64,000 nt of DNA from Amycolatopsis sp. cg9 (GCF_041346945.1 NZ_CP166850.1:5068501-5132500); one strand, 5' to 3'. Positions 7,588 to 17,577 are shown, counted from the first letter of the stretch. Made by a program: numbers and translations. The notes: a model not told the origin generated them from the sequence alone.

Positions 7588-8319
7588 ATGAACACGCGCC
7601 TGGTGAACCTGGTGATCGACGCGGCGCGGCCGGAGGTCCTGGCGGACTTCTGGGCCGCGCTGCTCGGCTGGCGCGCCGTCGTCGAGGAGCTCGGCGAGAT
7701 CGACGTGCGCGCTCCGGAGACCGACGGCTGGGAGCTGGACCTCGTCTTCGTCCCGGTCCCGGAGCCCAAGGTGGTGAAGAACCGGATCCACCTGGACCTG
7801 GCGAGCCGGACCCCCGAGCACCAGGCCGAGCTGGTGGCTCGCGCGCTCGAGCTGGGCGGCGCCCGGGTCGACGTCGGCCAGGGCACGGTGCCGTGGGTCG
7901 TGCTGGCGGATCCGGAGGGCAACGAGTTCTGCGTCCTCGAGCCCCGCGAGCGCTACGCCGCGACGGGCGCGGTCGCGTCGATCCTGGTCGACGCCCACGA
8001 CCCGGAGCAGCTGGCGGAGTTCTGGGCGGGCCTCACGGGCTGGCCGGTCCAAGCCCGCGACGGCGACGTCCTGGTGGGGCTGCGCGCGCCGTCGGGGCGC
8101 GGTCCGTGGCTGGAGTTCCTCCGCACCGAAGACGTCAAGCACGGCAAGAACCGGGTCCACCTGGACGTCGCGCCCCCGGCGGGCGCGGACCAGGCCGCGG
8201 CGGTGCGGGAGGTCGTCGCGGCCGGTGCGGCGCCGGCGGACCTGGGCGGCCCCGCGCTGCCGTGGCGGGTGCTGACCGATCCGGAGGGCAACGAGTTCTG
8301 CGTGCTCACCCCGCGGTGA
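7588..8319 (+). CDS. VOC/glyoxalase-like protein, two tandem domains
   Basis: 243 residues made of two similar halves, each ending in a WxVLxDPEGNEFCVLxP motif (about residues 95-115 and 222-241). This is a duplicated vicinal-oxygen-chelate domain of the Glyoxalase_6 type. Such proteins bind small molecules or a metal; the substrate is unknown. ATG 7588 is preferred over an upstream start because a TTAGCCT box precedes it, fitting a leaderless gene. Confidence 0.87.
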   Translation: MNTRLVNLVIDAARPEVLADFWAALLGWRAVVEELGEIDVRAPETDGWELDLVFVPVPEPKVVKNRIHLDLASRTPEHQAELVARALELGGARVDVGQGTVPWVVLADPEGNEFCVLEPRERYAATGAVASILVDAHDPEQLAEFWAGLTGWPVQARDGDVLVGLRAPSGRGPWLEFLRTEDVKHGKNRVHLDVAPPAGADQAAAVREVVAAGAAPADLGGPALPWRVLTDPEGNEFCVLTPR

Positions 8320-8334
8320 CTTAGCTTGGAGGAC

Positions 8335-9171
8335 ATGGAGACCTTCGACTGGCAGGGGCGCCGGATCGCCTGGGAACGCGCCGGCTCCGGGCCCCCGCTG
8401 GTGTTCTGCCACGGCACGCCGTGGTCGTCGTGGCTGTGGCGGCCGTTCGCCGAGGCGCTGAGCAGCGAGTTCACCGTCCACCTCTGGGACATGCCCGGCT
8501 ACGGCCGGTCTTCGAAGGACGCGGAGCACCCGGTCGGCTTCGACGTCCAGGCCGAAGCGTTCCGGGCGCTGCTCGCGCACTGGGAGCTCGACCGGCCGCA
8601 CGTCGTCGCCCACGACTACGGCGGCGTCGTGTCGCTGCGCGCCCACCTGGTCCACGACGTGCCGTACGCGTCGCTGCTGCTGGTCGACGCCGTGGCCATC
8701 CCGCCGTCGGGCTCGCCGTTCTTCCAGCTCGTCAAGGAGCACCCGGACGTGCTCGCCCGGGTGCCGCCGTACATCCACGAAGCCCTGGTCCGGGCCTACG
8801 TCGCCAACGCGAGCCACCGCGAGCTGCGGGCCGCCGACCTCGACGAGCTCGCCGCCCCGTGGCTCGGCGACGAGGGCCAGCCGGCGCTGTACCGCCAGAT
8901 CGCGGCGTACGACGAGAGCTACCTGGCCGAAATCGAGGGGCTCCTGGACCGGATCGACCTGCCCGTGCACGTCCTGTGGGGCACCGAGGACACCTGGATC
9001 CCGATCGGCATCGGCGAACGGCTCGCCGCGGGCATCCCCGGCGCGAAGTTCACCCCGATCCGCGACGCCGGCCACCTGGTCCAGCTGGACGCGCCGGTCG
9101 CGCTGGCGACGGAGCTGCGGTCGTGGCTGACGAGTGTTTCGCCGGGGTTGCCGGGCCGCGACGAACGCTGA
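8335..9171 (+). CDS. Alpha/beta hydrolase, haloalkane dehalogenase/epoxide hydrolase type
   Basis: 278 residues. The oxyanion-hole segment VFCHGTPWSSW occurs early. The nucleophile elbow reads AHDYGGVVSLR, giving Asp rather than Ser as nucleophile, which points to the dehalogenase/epoxide-hydrolase/fluoroacetate-dehalogenase branch. The acid lies in WGTEDTWIP and the His in DAGHLVQLD. ATG 8335 is taken as the start (TTG 8326 is in frame); a TTAGCT box lies just upstream. Only 15 bp separate it from the VOC gene, but its own promoter seems present. The substrate cannot be deduced. Confidence 0.88.
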   Translation: METFDWQGRRIAWERAGSGPPLVFCHGTPWSSWLWRPFAEALSSEFTVHLWDMPGYGRSSKDAEHPVGFDVQAEAFRALLAHWELDRPHVVAHDYGGVVSLRAHLVHDVPYASLLLVDAVAIPPSGSPFFQLVKEHPDVLARVPPYIHEALVRAYVANASHRELRAADLDELAAPWLGDEGQPALYRQIAAYDESYLAEIEGLLDRIDLPVHVLWGTEDTWIPIGIGERLAAGIPGAKFTPIRDAGHLVQLDAPVALATELRSWLTSVSPGLPGRDER

Positions 9172-9227
9172 CCTGCGCGAAACACCGGCGTCCTGGCACG
9201 GCAACAACCACCGGGGACCGTGGGGGC

Positions 9228-10307
9228 ATGGAGACCTCCAGAGCGTTGCCCCAGCCGGGCCGGACGGCCGTCGTCGAGGAACCCGCCGGCGCGTCGGCGT
9301 GGCGGGTGCGGGTCCGGATGCACGACCACCCGGGCACCCTGGCCCGGCTCGCCATCCGGCTCGCCGACCTGGAGTGCAACATCCTCGGCCTGAGCGTGCT
9401 GCCGGTGCCCGGCGGGGTGCTGGACGAGATCGTGCTGCGCCCCGCGACCGGCCTGCCCCGGCGGCGCCTGATCGAGGCCATCCGCGCCGAGGGCTGCGAA
9501 TGCACCGCGATCATCGACGCCGACGTCCACGAGCTGGTCGACCCGTCCGCGTCGACGCTGCTGGCGGCCCGCCGCGCGGTCGACGACCCGGCCCGCCTCG
9601 CCGAAGTGCTGAAGGACGTCCTCGCCGCGGACGTCGTCACGCTCGTTCCCGCCACCGAGGCGAACCCGGCCCGGACCGAGAGCGGGCACCGGGCGGTGTT
9701 CCCGCTGGCCGGCGACCGCGCGCTGGTGGCGCGCCGCCGGTGGGCGCCGTTCGTCCAGCTGGAGCTGACCCGCGCCGAAGCCCTGGTGGGGCTGCTCGCC
9801 GCCGCGGCCCGCAACGCGGCCGGCCCGGTCGTGCTCGACCGCCCGGACGGCGCCGCGATCGTCCTGCGCAAGGGCCTCCCCGGCGACGCCGACGCCGTCG
9901 CCGACCTGCACCGCCGCTGCTCGATGGCGACGCTCTTCCGGCGCTACCACTCGGGCGTGCGGACGGTCCCGCGCCGCTGGCTGCACCGGCTGCTGGTGCC
10001 GCCGCGCGGAACCAGCGTGCTGGCGGTCTTCGGCCGCGAGGTGATCGGCCTGGCACAGCTCATCCCGAGCGCCTCGGGCACCGCCGAGATCTCCCTGCTG
10101 GTGGAGGACGACTGGCAGCAGCAGGGCATCGGCACCGCACTGCTGGCCCGGCTCGCCGTCCTCGCGGAGGCCCAGGGCATCACGGAGCTGACGGCGGACT
10201 CCCTGACCGGCGACGACGTCCTGCCCCGCACGGCGGCCCGGGCCGGCCTGCGGACCGAACGCGCCGTCGAGGACGGCGCCAAGCTCCGGCTGTTCCTGCC
10301 CGCCTAG
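9228..10307 (+). CDS. ACT-GNAT fusion acetyltransferase
   Basis: 359 residues. Residues about 20-95 form an ACT domain (RVRMHDHPGTLARLAIRL...), a small-molecule-binding fold. The C-terminal part from about 205 is a GNAT domain with the acetyl-CoA loop QQQGIGTALLARL. ACT-GNAT lysine acetyltransferases of actinomycetes (for example MaKat of Micromonospora aurantiaca) are gated by amino acids and acetylate enzymes such as acetyl-CoA synthetase. A similar role is inferred here. Its stop codon overlaps that of def on the other strand, so the two genes converge with shared bases. Confidence 0.87.
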   Translation: METSRALPQPGRTAVVEEPAGASAWRVRVRMHDHPGTLARLAIRLADLECNILGLSVLPVPGGVLDEIVLRPATGLPRRRLIEAIRAEGCECTAIIDADVHELVDPSASTLLAARRAVDDPARLAEVLKDVLAADVVTLVPATEANPARTESGHRAVFPLAGDRALVARRRWAPFVQLELTRAEALVGLLAAAARNAAGPVVLDRPDGAAIVLRKGLPGDADAVADLHRRCSMATLFRRYHSGVRTVPRRWLHRLLVPPRGTSVLAVFGREVIGLAQLIPSASGTAEISLLVEDDWQQQGIGTALLARLAVLAEAQGITELTADSLTGDDVLPRTAARAGLRTERAVEDGAKLRLFLPA

Positions 10308-10804
10308 CGCTTCCAGAACCAGTCTTTTTCCCGCGCTTCGCGCAGGGCGGACTTCTTGCGCTCGGCGGTGAGCCGGTCGAGGTAGAGGACGCCGTCGAGG
10401 TGGTCGGTCTCGTGCTGGAGGCACTGGGCCAGCACGTCTTCGCCTTCGACCTCGATGGGTTCGTTGTGGACGTCGACGCCGCGGACCTTCGCGTGCTTGG
10501 CGCGCCGGGTGGGGAACCACAGCTCCGGCACGGACAGGCAGCCCTCGCTGATTTCGTGCGTCTCCTCGGAGAGCTCGACGATCTCGGGGTTGACGACGTA
10601 CCCGGTCAGCCCGGCGACGTCGTAGCTGAAAACCCGCAGCCCGACGCCGATCTGCGGCGCGGCGAGCCCGGCCCGCCCGGCGGGTTTGACCGAGTCGACC
10701 AGGTCCCGCACGAGCGCCTCGAGCTTCTCGTCGAACACGGTGACCGGGTCACAGGCGAACTTGAGGATCGGATCGCCGAAATAGCGCAGTTCGCGCATCG
10801 CCAT
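10304..10804 (-). CDS. def: Peptide deformylase
   Basis: 166 residues. All three deformylase motifs are present: GLAAPQIG (motif 1), EGCLSVPE (motif 2, metal-binding Cys) and QHETDHLDG (motif 3, HExxH-like metal ligands). The enzyme removes the N-formyl group from nascent proteins using Fe2+. GLAAPQIG with Pro before Gln is a mild variant of the common GxAAxQ. ATG GCG ATG leaves two candidate starts two codons apart. The gene is not paired with fmt as in many bacteria. Confidence 0.95.
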   Translation of the reverse strand: MAMRELRYFGDPILKFACDPVTVFDEKLEALVRDLVDSVKPAGRAGLAAPQIGVGLRVFSYDVAGLTGYVVNPEIVELSEETHEISEGCLSVPELWFPTRRAKHAKVRGVDVHNEPIEVEGEDVLAQCLQHETDHLDGVLYLDRLTAERKKSALREAREKDWFWKR

Positions 10805-10867
10805 GAGCAGAACATCCTTCGTGCGGTGTCGGACTGGCAGCTTAGGGCAGCGCGCGGCGCGAGCGGC

Positions 10868-13800
10868 TCAGGCCCGGAGACGCAGACCTGAGGGCGTCGC
10901 CCGGAAACCCGCTTCCCGCAGCACTTCCGCCAGCTCCGACGTGAGGGCTTGCTCGCCGTCCGCGCGCTGGACGGCCAGCTGGCCCAGCCAGCCCTCGCGG
11001 ACCGCGGCCGACAGGGCCTGGGCCGCGTCCGACAGCGGTTGGCGTTCCTCGGTGAAGCTCAGCAGGGATCGGCCTCCTCGCTCGACGTACAGGGCCGGGA
11101 CCCCGTCCACCAGGACCGCCAGCGCCCCGGCCTTGCGCGCCGGACGGTGCTTCGTGTCGCCCGTCGCCGCCGGCCAGGGGAGGGCGGCACCGTACGGCTG
11201 GGCCGGGTCCGCCGCGGCCAGGACCACCGCGCGGCCGGGCGCCGGGCGGCCGGGGCCGGACAGTGCGCGCAGGCGGTCGACCGCGCCCTTCGCCGCGAAC
11301 TGGGCCGCGCCGAGCCCCTCCACGACGTAGCCGCGGATCACCTGGCCGGTGTCCTCCATGCCGCGCAGGACCTTGTAGATCCCCGAGAACCCGCCGGTGA
11401 CGCGTTCGGTGTCGAGCGCGCCGCGGGTCAGGACGCCGTGGCGTTCCAGGAACGCTTCCGTGCGGGCGTGGGCTCGCCGGGTCGCGTCGGTTTCGCGGGG
11501 CGGGGTCAGCGCCCACCGGCCCGCCACGGTCGGCGGCCCGGACCGCGACGGCATCTGTGGTCGCCCGGCCCGCAGCCGCGCGTACCGGCCGCGGGGCGCC
11601 TGGCGCCGAGCCTTGTGCGCGCCGTGCCCGGCGACCTGGGCCCGCAGCGGACCGAGCGTGTCGCCGGTGACCAGCCCCGCCCACACCAGGTCCCACAGCG
11701 CCGCCACGACTTCGGCGTCGTTCGGTGCCTTCTCCACCAGCACGGTCGCGCGGTCCACCAGCTGCCGGAAGAACAGCGCGCCACCCTCCAAAGTGGACAC
11801 GATGGCGTCGTGCAGCGGCCCGGCCGGGATGTCCTCGACGACCTCGGGCAGCAGCAGGTCGGCGACGTCCGTGGGAGCGAGGGCGATCCAGCCGTCCCCG
11901 CCGGACAGCGCGCCGCAGCCCGCCCACGTGACTTCGCCCGCTGTCGTCAGCTCGTCCAGCAGCGCGGGGGAGTAGCCCGGCAGCCGCCCGGGCAGGATCA
12001 GCGACTCCACCGCGCTCGCCGGCAACGGCGCCCCGGCGAGCTGCTCGACCACCGACAGCACGTCGTCCGCCGTCGGCGCCGCCCGGACGCGGCCGCCGAA
12101 CCCGTGCCACGCCGGCAGGAACCGGCCCAGCGCCGCCGGTTCGACCGGCTCGACCTCGGCCCGCAGCTTCGCCAGCGACGCCCGCCGCAGCCGCCGCAGC
12201 ACCGCGGAGTCGCAGTACTCGACCCCGGCGCCGTGGGTGTCCGGGTGCCCGACCGGGCTCAGTTCGCCCCGCACCAGCCGGCCTTCGCCGGTCATCCGGT
12301 CGAGGACGCCGGTGACGACGGCCAGGCCGAGCCCGAACCGCCGGGCCACCGCGGCCGCCGCGAACGGGCCGCGCCCGCGGGCGTACCGCGACAGCAGGTC
12401 GCCGAGCGGGTCCGCCACCGGTTCGGTGAACGCCTCGGGCACGCCCACCGGCAGCGCGGTGCCCAGCGCGTCCCGCACCCGGCCCGCGTCCTCGATCGCC
12501 AGGAACCGTTCCGTGCCGCCGATCCGCACCCGGATCGCCCGCCGCGCCGCTTCCAGCTCGGTGAGCCACTCCGCCTGGATCCCGCGTTCGGCCGCCTCTT
12601 CGACGGTCAGGTCGCCGAGGAACCGCAACAGGTCGGCGGCGTCTTCGGCGGAGCGCGCGTGCCGGTCGGGTTCGAGCCGCTGCAGCGACCGTTCGACCTC
12701 GCGCACGGCTTCCGGGTCGAGCAGTTCGCGGATCGCCTCGGTGCCGAGGAGTTCGGCCAGCAGCGCCGAATCCAGCGACAGCGCCGCCGCCCGCCGCTCG
12801 GCCAGCGGCGCGTCGGTCTCGTACAGGAACATCCCGACGTAGCCGAAGAGCAGGCTGCGCGCGAACGGCGACGCGGCCGGCGTCTCGACCTCCACCAGCC
12901 GCACCTTGCGGGCGCGGACGTCGGCCATCAGCTCCCGCAGCCCGCCCACGTCGTAGACGTCCTGCAGGACTTCCCGCATCGCCTCCAGTACGACCGGGAA
13001 CCGCTCGTACTTCGCCGCGACCGAAAGCAGCTGCGACGCGCGTTGCCGTTGCTGCCACAGGGGAGTGCGGCGCCGCGGGTCCCGGCGCGGCAGCAGCAGC
13101 GACCGGGCCGCGCACTCCCGGAACCGGGCCGCGAACACGGCCGAGCCGCCGACCTCCGCGACGATCAGCTGCTCCACCTCTTCGGGGTCGAGCAGGATGT
13201 CGTCCGCGCCGATCGTGACGTCGCCGCCGTCGGCGTCCAGCGCGTCCGGCAGGCGCAGGACGATGCCGTCGTCGGAGTGCGCCACCTGCGCGTCGACCCC
13301 GCGGTTTTCCCGCAGCCGCGCGGCGATCGCCAGGGCCCACGGCGCGTTCACCTGCGCGCCGAACGGCGAGTGCAGGATGATCCGCCAGTCGCCGAGCTCG
13401 TCGCGGTAGCGCTCCAGCAGGAGCGTCCGGTCGTTCGGCACGTGCCGGGTCGCGGACTTCTGCTCGGCCAGGTAGGCGAGCAGGTTGTCGGACGCCCGTT
13501 CGTCCAGGCCGGCCGCGGTGGCCCGGTCCCTGGCCTTCTGGTCGTCCGATGTGGACAGTTCGCGGACGAACTTCCCCAGCGCCCGGCCGAGTTCGAGCGG
13601 CCGGCCCGGCGCGTCACCCTTCCAGAACGGCATCCGCGCCGGCTCGCCCGGCGCGGGCACCACGATGACCCGGTCGTGCGTGATGTCGGTGATCCGCCAC
13701 GACGACGTGCCGAGCAGGATGGTGTCGCCGACCCGCGACTCGTACACCATTTCTTCGTCGAACTCGCCGACGCGCGAGCCGGGCTTGTCGTCGGCGCCCG

Positions 13801-15547
13801 GCGTCATCACGGTGAACAGGCCGCGGTCGGGGATGGTGCCGCCCGAGGTCACGGCCAGTCGCTGCGAGCCCGGCCGGCCGCGCAGCTCGCCGCTGATGCG
13901 GTCCCAGGTGATCCGCGCCCGCAGCTCGCCGAACTCCTCGCTCGGGTACCGGCCGGCGAGCATGTCGAGCACCGCGTGCAGCGCGTCGTCCGGCAGCGAC
14001 GCGAACGGTGCCGCCCGCCGCACCAGCGACGCCAGGTCCGGCACCGTCCACGGTTCCAGCGCCACCATGGCCACGACGTGCTGCGCCAGGACGTCGAGCG
14101 GGTTGCGGGGGTAGCGGACCGCCTCGATCGCGCCGCTCGCCATCCGTTCCGCGACCACCGCGCACGAGACGAGGTCGCCGCGGAACTTCGGGAACATCAC
14201 CCCGGAGGAGACCGCGCCGACCTGGTGCCCGGCCCGGCCGACGCGCTGCAGCCCGGACGCCACCGTCGGCGGCGCCTCGATCTGCACCACCAGGTCCACC
14301 GCGCCCATGTCGATGCCCAGCTCCAGCGACGACGTCGCCACCACGCACGGCAGCCGCCCGGACTTGAGGTCTTCCTCGACGTGCGTGCGCTGCTCCCGCG
14401 ACATCGACCCGTGGTGCGCCCGGGCGATCACCGGCGGCGCGCCGGTGCTCACCCCGGACTGCCCGACGGCTTCGGCCGGGAACGCGTCGGCGGGCGTGAG
14501 CTCCGTCTGCTCGGCGGCCAGTTCGTTGAGCCGGGCCGTCATCCGCTCGGTGAGCCGGCGGGAGTTGGCGAACACGATGGTCGACCGGTGGGCCTGGATC
14601 AGGCTCAGCACCCGCTCCTCGACGGCCGGCCAGATCGACGGCCGCTGCACCGGGTTGCCCGCCATCTCCTCCAGCGTGCCCAGGCCGCCGGGCGCGATGT
14701 CGCCGGGCGGGAACGCTTCCGTCAGCGACTCGAGCGACCCGAGCGACTCCAGCGCGTCGAGCGGGCTCGGCGCGTGCCCGCTGCGCGGCGCGTCGAGGTT
14801 GCTCATGTCCTCCACCGGGACCTCGACGCGCACCTCGATGGTCTTCGCCAGCTTCGGCTGGACCACCCGCACCGGGCGGCCGCCGGCCAGGAACGCGCTC
14901 ACCTCGTCGACCGGGCGGACCGTCGCCGACAGGCCGATCCGCTGCGCCGGCTTCGGCAGCAGCGAGTCCAGCCGCTCCAGCGAGAGCGCGAGGTGCGCGC
15001 CGCGCTTGCCGCCGGCGACCGCGTGCACCTCGTCGACGATCACGGTCTCGACGCCGCGCAGCGACTCCCGCGCCGACGACGTGAGGATCAGGAAGAGCGA
15101 CTCCGGCGTGGTCACCAGCACGTCCGGCGGGGTCTTGCCGAACGAGCGGCGCTCGGCCGCGGTGGTGTCGCCGGTGCGCATGCCCACTTCGATCTCCGGC
15201 ACCGGGAGCCCGAGCCGCCGGGTGGCTTGCGAGATGCCCGCGAGGGGCGCGCGCAGGTTCCGCTGGACGTCGACGGCGAGGGCCTTCAGCGGCGAGACGT
15301 AGAGGATCCGGCAGCGTTTCGTGGCCTCCGCCGGCGGCGGTTCCACCGAAAGCCGGTCGAGCGCCCAGAGGAACGCCGACAGCGTCTTGCCGGACCCGGT
15401 CGGCGCGACGACGAGGGCGTGCTCACCCGCGTGCGCCGCCCGCCAGGCCCCCTCCTGCGCCGCGGTGGGCGCGGCGAAGGCCCCCGCGAACCAGTCCCGG
15501 GTCGCGGGGGAGAAGAGGTCGAGCACGTCAGTGGCCACGTCGTCCAT
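10868..15547 (-). CDS. lhr: Lhr-type ATP-dependent DNA helicase
   Basis: 1,559 residues, the size of full-length actinobacterial Lhr (a 3'-5' single-strand translocase of DNA repair). Motifs in order: Walker A APTGSGKT at 48-55, DEVH in VIVDEVHAVAGGKRG, GLSATV, then TSSLELGIDMG and QRVGRAGH of the second RecA domain. The remaining roughly 700 residues match the winged-helix and Lhr-CTD part. ATG 15547 is taken as start; ATG 15550 and GTG 15562 are alternatives. It overlaps the 3' end of the DeoR gene, so it may be read through from the acid-sugar operon. Confidence 0.95.
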   Translation of the reverse strand: MDDVATDVLDLFSPATRDWFAGAFAAPTAAQEGAWRAAHAGEHALVVAPTGSGKTLSAFLWALDRLSVEPPPAEATKRCRILYVSPLKALAVDVQRNLRAPLAGISQATRRLGLPVPEIEVGMRTGDTTAAERRSFGKTPPDVLVTTPESLFLILTSSARESLRGVETVIVDEVHAVAGGKRGAHLALSLERLDSLLPKPAQRIGLSATVRPVDEVSAFLAGGRPVRVVQPKLAKTIEVRVEVPVEDMSNLDAPRSGHAPSPLDALESLGSLESLTEAFPPGDIAPGGLGTLEEMAGNPVQRPSIWPAVEERVLSLIQAHRSTIVFANSRRLTERMTARLNELAAEQTELTPADAFPAEAVGQSGVSTGAPPVIARAHHGSMSREQRTHVEEDLKSGRLPCVVATSSLELGIDMGAVDLVVQIEAPPTVASGLQRVGRAGHQVGAVSSGVMFPKFRGDLVSCAVVAERMASGAIEAVRYPRNPLDVLAQHVVAMVALEPWTVPDLASLVRRAAPFASLPDDALHAVLDMLAGRYPSEEFGELRARITWDRISGELRGRPGSQRLAVTSGGTIPDRGLFTVMTPGADDKPGSRVGEFDEEMVYESRVGDTILLGTSSWRITDITHDRVIVVPAPGEPARMPFWKGDAPGRPLELGRALGKFVRELSTSDDQKARDRATAAGLDERASDNLLAYLAEQKSATRHVPNDRTLLLERYRDELGDWRIILHSPFGAQVNAPWALAIAARLRENRGVDAQVAHSDDGIVLRLPDALDADGGDVTIGADDILLDPEEVEQLIVAEVGGSAVFAARFRECAARSLLLPRRDPRRRTPLWQQRQRASQLLSVAAKYERFPVVLEAMREVLQDVYDVGGLRELMADVRARKVRLVEVETPAASPFARSLLFGYVGMFLYETDAPLAERRAAALSLDSALLAELLGTEAIRELLDPEAVREVERSLQRLEPDRHARSAEDAADLLRFLGDLTVEEAAERGIQAEWLTELEAARRAIRVRIGGTERFLAIEDAGRVRDALGTALPVGVPEAFTEPVADPLGDLLSRYARGRGPFAAAAVARRFGLGLAVVTGVLDRMTGEGRLVRGELSPVGHPDTHGAGVEYCDSAVLRRLRRASLAKLRAEVEPVEPAALGRFLPAWHGFGGRVRAAPTADDVLSVVEQLAGAPLPASAVESLILPGRLPGYSPALLDELTTAGEVTWAGCGALSGGDGWIALAPTDVADLLLPEVVEDIPAGPLHDAIVSTLEGGALFFRQLVDRATVLVEKAPNDAEVVAALWDLVWAGLVTGDTLGPLRAQVAGHGAHKARRQAPRGRYARLRAGRPQMPSRSGPPTVAGRWALTPPRETDATRRAHARTEAFLERHGVLTRGALDTERVTGGFSGIYKVLRGMEDTGQVIRGYVVEGLGAAQFAAKGAVDRLRALSGPGRPAPGRAVVLAAADPAQPYGAALPWPAATGDTKHRPARKAGALAVLVDGVPALYVERGGRSLLSFTEERQPLSDAAQALSAAVREGWLGQLAVQRADGEQALTSELAEVLREAGFRATPSGLRLRA

Positions 15548-16328
15548 CATGCGCGGCACCACCGACAGTTTCCGATCCTCCGGCGAGGATCACGCTCTCG
15601 GCGAACTGCGGGAACGTGACGTCGACCCTCGGCTCGTCGGTGATCAGCCGGTAGTCCCGGTCCAGCGGCGCCCAGTAGGAGAAAGGGGCCTGGTCCAGCT
15701 TGGAGTGGTCGGCCAGCACGTACGCCTCGCCGCCGGCGTGCAGCATCGCGTGCTTGACCACCGACTGCTCCAGTGACGGGCAGCACAGCCCCCGGCCGTC
15801 GACCACGCCGTCCGCACCCAGGAACACCCGATCGGGTGAGATGTGCCGAAGCTGCGCCAGCACGCTCTCACCCAGGATCGCTTCGTTGGGGTGCCGCAGC
15901 CGGCCGCCGAGGACGATCAGGTCGATCCCGGCGAAGCCGGCCAGCTCGCGGATGGCGTTGACGCCGTTGGTGACCACCGTCAGCCCGTCCCGGTGCGCGA
16001 GGTGCCGGGCGAGCCTGCCGGTGGTCGTGCCGGCGTCGAGCAGCACGACTTCGCCGTCCTCGACCAGCGCGGCGGCCTCGCGGGCGATGGCGTCCTTGGC
16101 CGCCGCGTGCCGCTGGTCCTTTTCGCGGGGACTGCGCTCGGTGTCGAGCGCGCCGCCGTAGGTGCGGACGACGTGCCCGGCCCCGGCGAGGGAGGCGAGG
16201 TCGCGGCGGATCGTCGACTCGGAGACGCCGAACTCCTGGGCCAGCTCCGCGATGCCGCCGGAGCCGTCGCGGACGGCCTCCAGCAGCATCGCGCGCCGGT
16301 CACGGGTGCCTGGTCGCGGCTGGGACAT
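15528..16328 (-). CDS. DeoR/GlpR family transcriptional regulator
   Basis: 266 residues. The N-terminal DeoR-type HTH reads ELAQEFGVSESTIRRDLASL followed by the family RTYGGAL turn. The C-terminal sensor domain has DAGTTTGRLA and VFLGADG, the phosphosugar-binding loops. Start ATG 16328 was chosen over codons further upstream. It overlaps both the MFS gene before it and lhr after it. As the last dedicated gene of the acid-sugar operon it probably represses that operon, with a phosphorylated four-carbon acid as inducer (inference). Confidence 0.9.
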   Translation of the reverse strand: MSQPRPGTRDRRAMLLEAVRDGSGGIAELAQEFGVSESTIRRDLASLAGAGHVVRTYGGALDTERSPREKDQRHAAAKDAIAREAAALVEDGEVVLLDAGTTTGRLARHLAHRDGLTVVTNGVNAIRELAGFAGIDLIVLGGRLRHPNEAILGESVLAQLRHISPDRVFLGADGVVDGRGLCCPSLEQSVVKHAMLHAGGEAYVLADHSKLDQAPFSYWAPLDRDYRLITDEPRVDVTFPQFAESVILAGGSETVGGAAHDGRRGH

Positions 16329-17577
16329 GCGCCGACTCTTCCACAACCGCGGGTTTCAGCCCGAAGAACGCCAGGCCGGCGGCCACGGCGAGGAACGCGG
16401 CCAGCACGACGAACCCGGTGGTCGCGCTGCCGGTGACGTCGGTGAGCCAGCCGACCAGGTACGGCCCGGCGAAGCCGCCGAGGTTGCCGAGCGCGTTGAT
16501 CAGGCCCATCGCCACGGCGACCACCTCGATGCCGAGGATCCGGCTGGGGATCGCCCAGAACGGCCCGTACGGCATGTACACGCCGGTGGCGACGACGCAG
16601 AGCAGGACCAGCTGCACGGCCGGCGGCCAGTGGACGAGGTTGCCGAGCAGGAGCCCGGCGATGGCCACGACCAGCGGCACGGTGACCGCGAGCCGCCGGT
16701 TGCCGGTCCGGTCGGACCAGTGCGCGCACGCGACCATCCCGGCCAGCGCGAGGACGTACGGCACGGCGGAGAGAAACCCGACCGCGGTGGCCGAGCCGCC
16801 CGTCATCGTCTTCACGACCGACGGCAGCCACAGGCTGAACCCGTAGAAGCCGGTGATCCAGAAGAAGTAGACACCGATCAGCAACAGCACCTGGCGGTTC
16901 GCCAGCGCCTGCCGGTAGCCCTGTTTCGCGAAGGCCGGCTTCGCGTCTTCTTCGGCCTTCAACGTGCGCTCGAGGTAATCGCGTTCTTCGGCGGAGATCC
17001 ACCGGGCCTTCGCCGGCCGGTCGGCCACCGCGAACCACCAGACGACGGCCCACAGCAGCGGCGGCAGCCCCTGCAGGACGAACACCCAGCGCCACGACAT
17101 GTGGTCGAGCATCAGCCCGGACAGCGGGGACATGAGGATCGCCGAGATCGGCAGGCACGTCATCCACAGCGCGTTCGCCCTGGCCCGCTCCGCCTGCGGG
17201 AACCACGACGCCAGCAGGATCAGCACCGCGGGCCACACGCCGCCTTCGAACAGGCCGAGCAGCAGCCGGGCCAGGTGCAGCTGGGTCTCGTTCCGCACCA
17301 GCCCGCACAGCACCGCCGCGAACGCCCACGCGATCATCAGGATCAGCACCGTCTTGCGGGCGCTCCACTTCGCCGCCAGCACCGCCGCCGGGATCTGCAG
17401 GACGAGGTAGCCGACGAAGAAGATGCCGCTCGCCAGCCCCTTCGCGCTGGCGGACAACGGGAAGTCGTCGCCGATGTAGGGCAGGATCACCGCGACGTTC
17501 GTCCGGTCGAGGTAGGCCAGCATGTACATGACCACCGCGACCGGGATGACGTACGCCCAGCGCTTGCGGGGGATCAC
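16300..17577 (-). CDS. MFS transporter, anion:cation symporter type
   Basis: 425 residues with 12 predicted membrane segments. The start region (PRKRWAYVIPVAVVMYMLAY, then LDRTNVAVILPYI) and the long central loop are typical of the ACS family (phthalate, tartrate, glucarate and galactonate carriers). GTG 17577 overlaps the stop of the PdxA-family gene as GTGA. Position between a sugar-acid kinase/dehydrogenase pair and a DeoR regulator suggests uptake of a four-carbon acid sugar such as threonate or erythronate across the membrane. Confidence 0.9.
   Translation of the reverse strand: MIPRKRWAYVIPVAVVMYMLAYLDRTNVAVILPYIGDDFPLSASAKGLASGIFFVGYLVLQIPAAVLAAKWSARKTVLILMIAWAFAAVLCGLVRNETQLHLARLLLGLFEGGVWPAVLILLASWFPQAERARANALWMTCLPISAILMSPLSGLMLDHMSWRWVFVLQGLPPLLWAVVWWFAVADRPAKARWISAEERDYLERTLKAEEDAKPAFAKQGYRQALANRQVLLLIGVYFFWITGFYGFSLWLPSVVKTMTGGSATAVGFLSAVPYVLALAGMVACAHWSDRTGNRRLAVTVPLVVAIAGLLLGNLVHWPPAVQLVLLCVVATGVYMPYGPFWAIPSRILGIEVVAVAMGLINALGNLGGFAGPYLVGWLTDVTGSATTGFVVLAAFLAVAAGLAFFGLKPAVVEESAHVPAATRHP

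Noticed and set aside
10949..15619. About 1,550-codon plus-strand frame opposite lhr
   Set aside because: Shadow of the helicase gene; composition is Arg-, Gln- and Val-rich with no motif, while lhr motifs are complete on the other strand.
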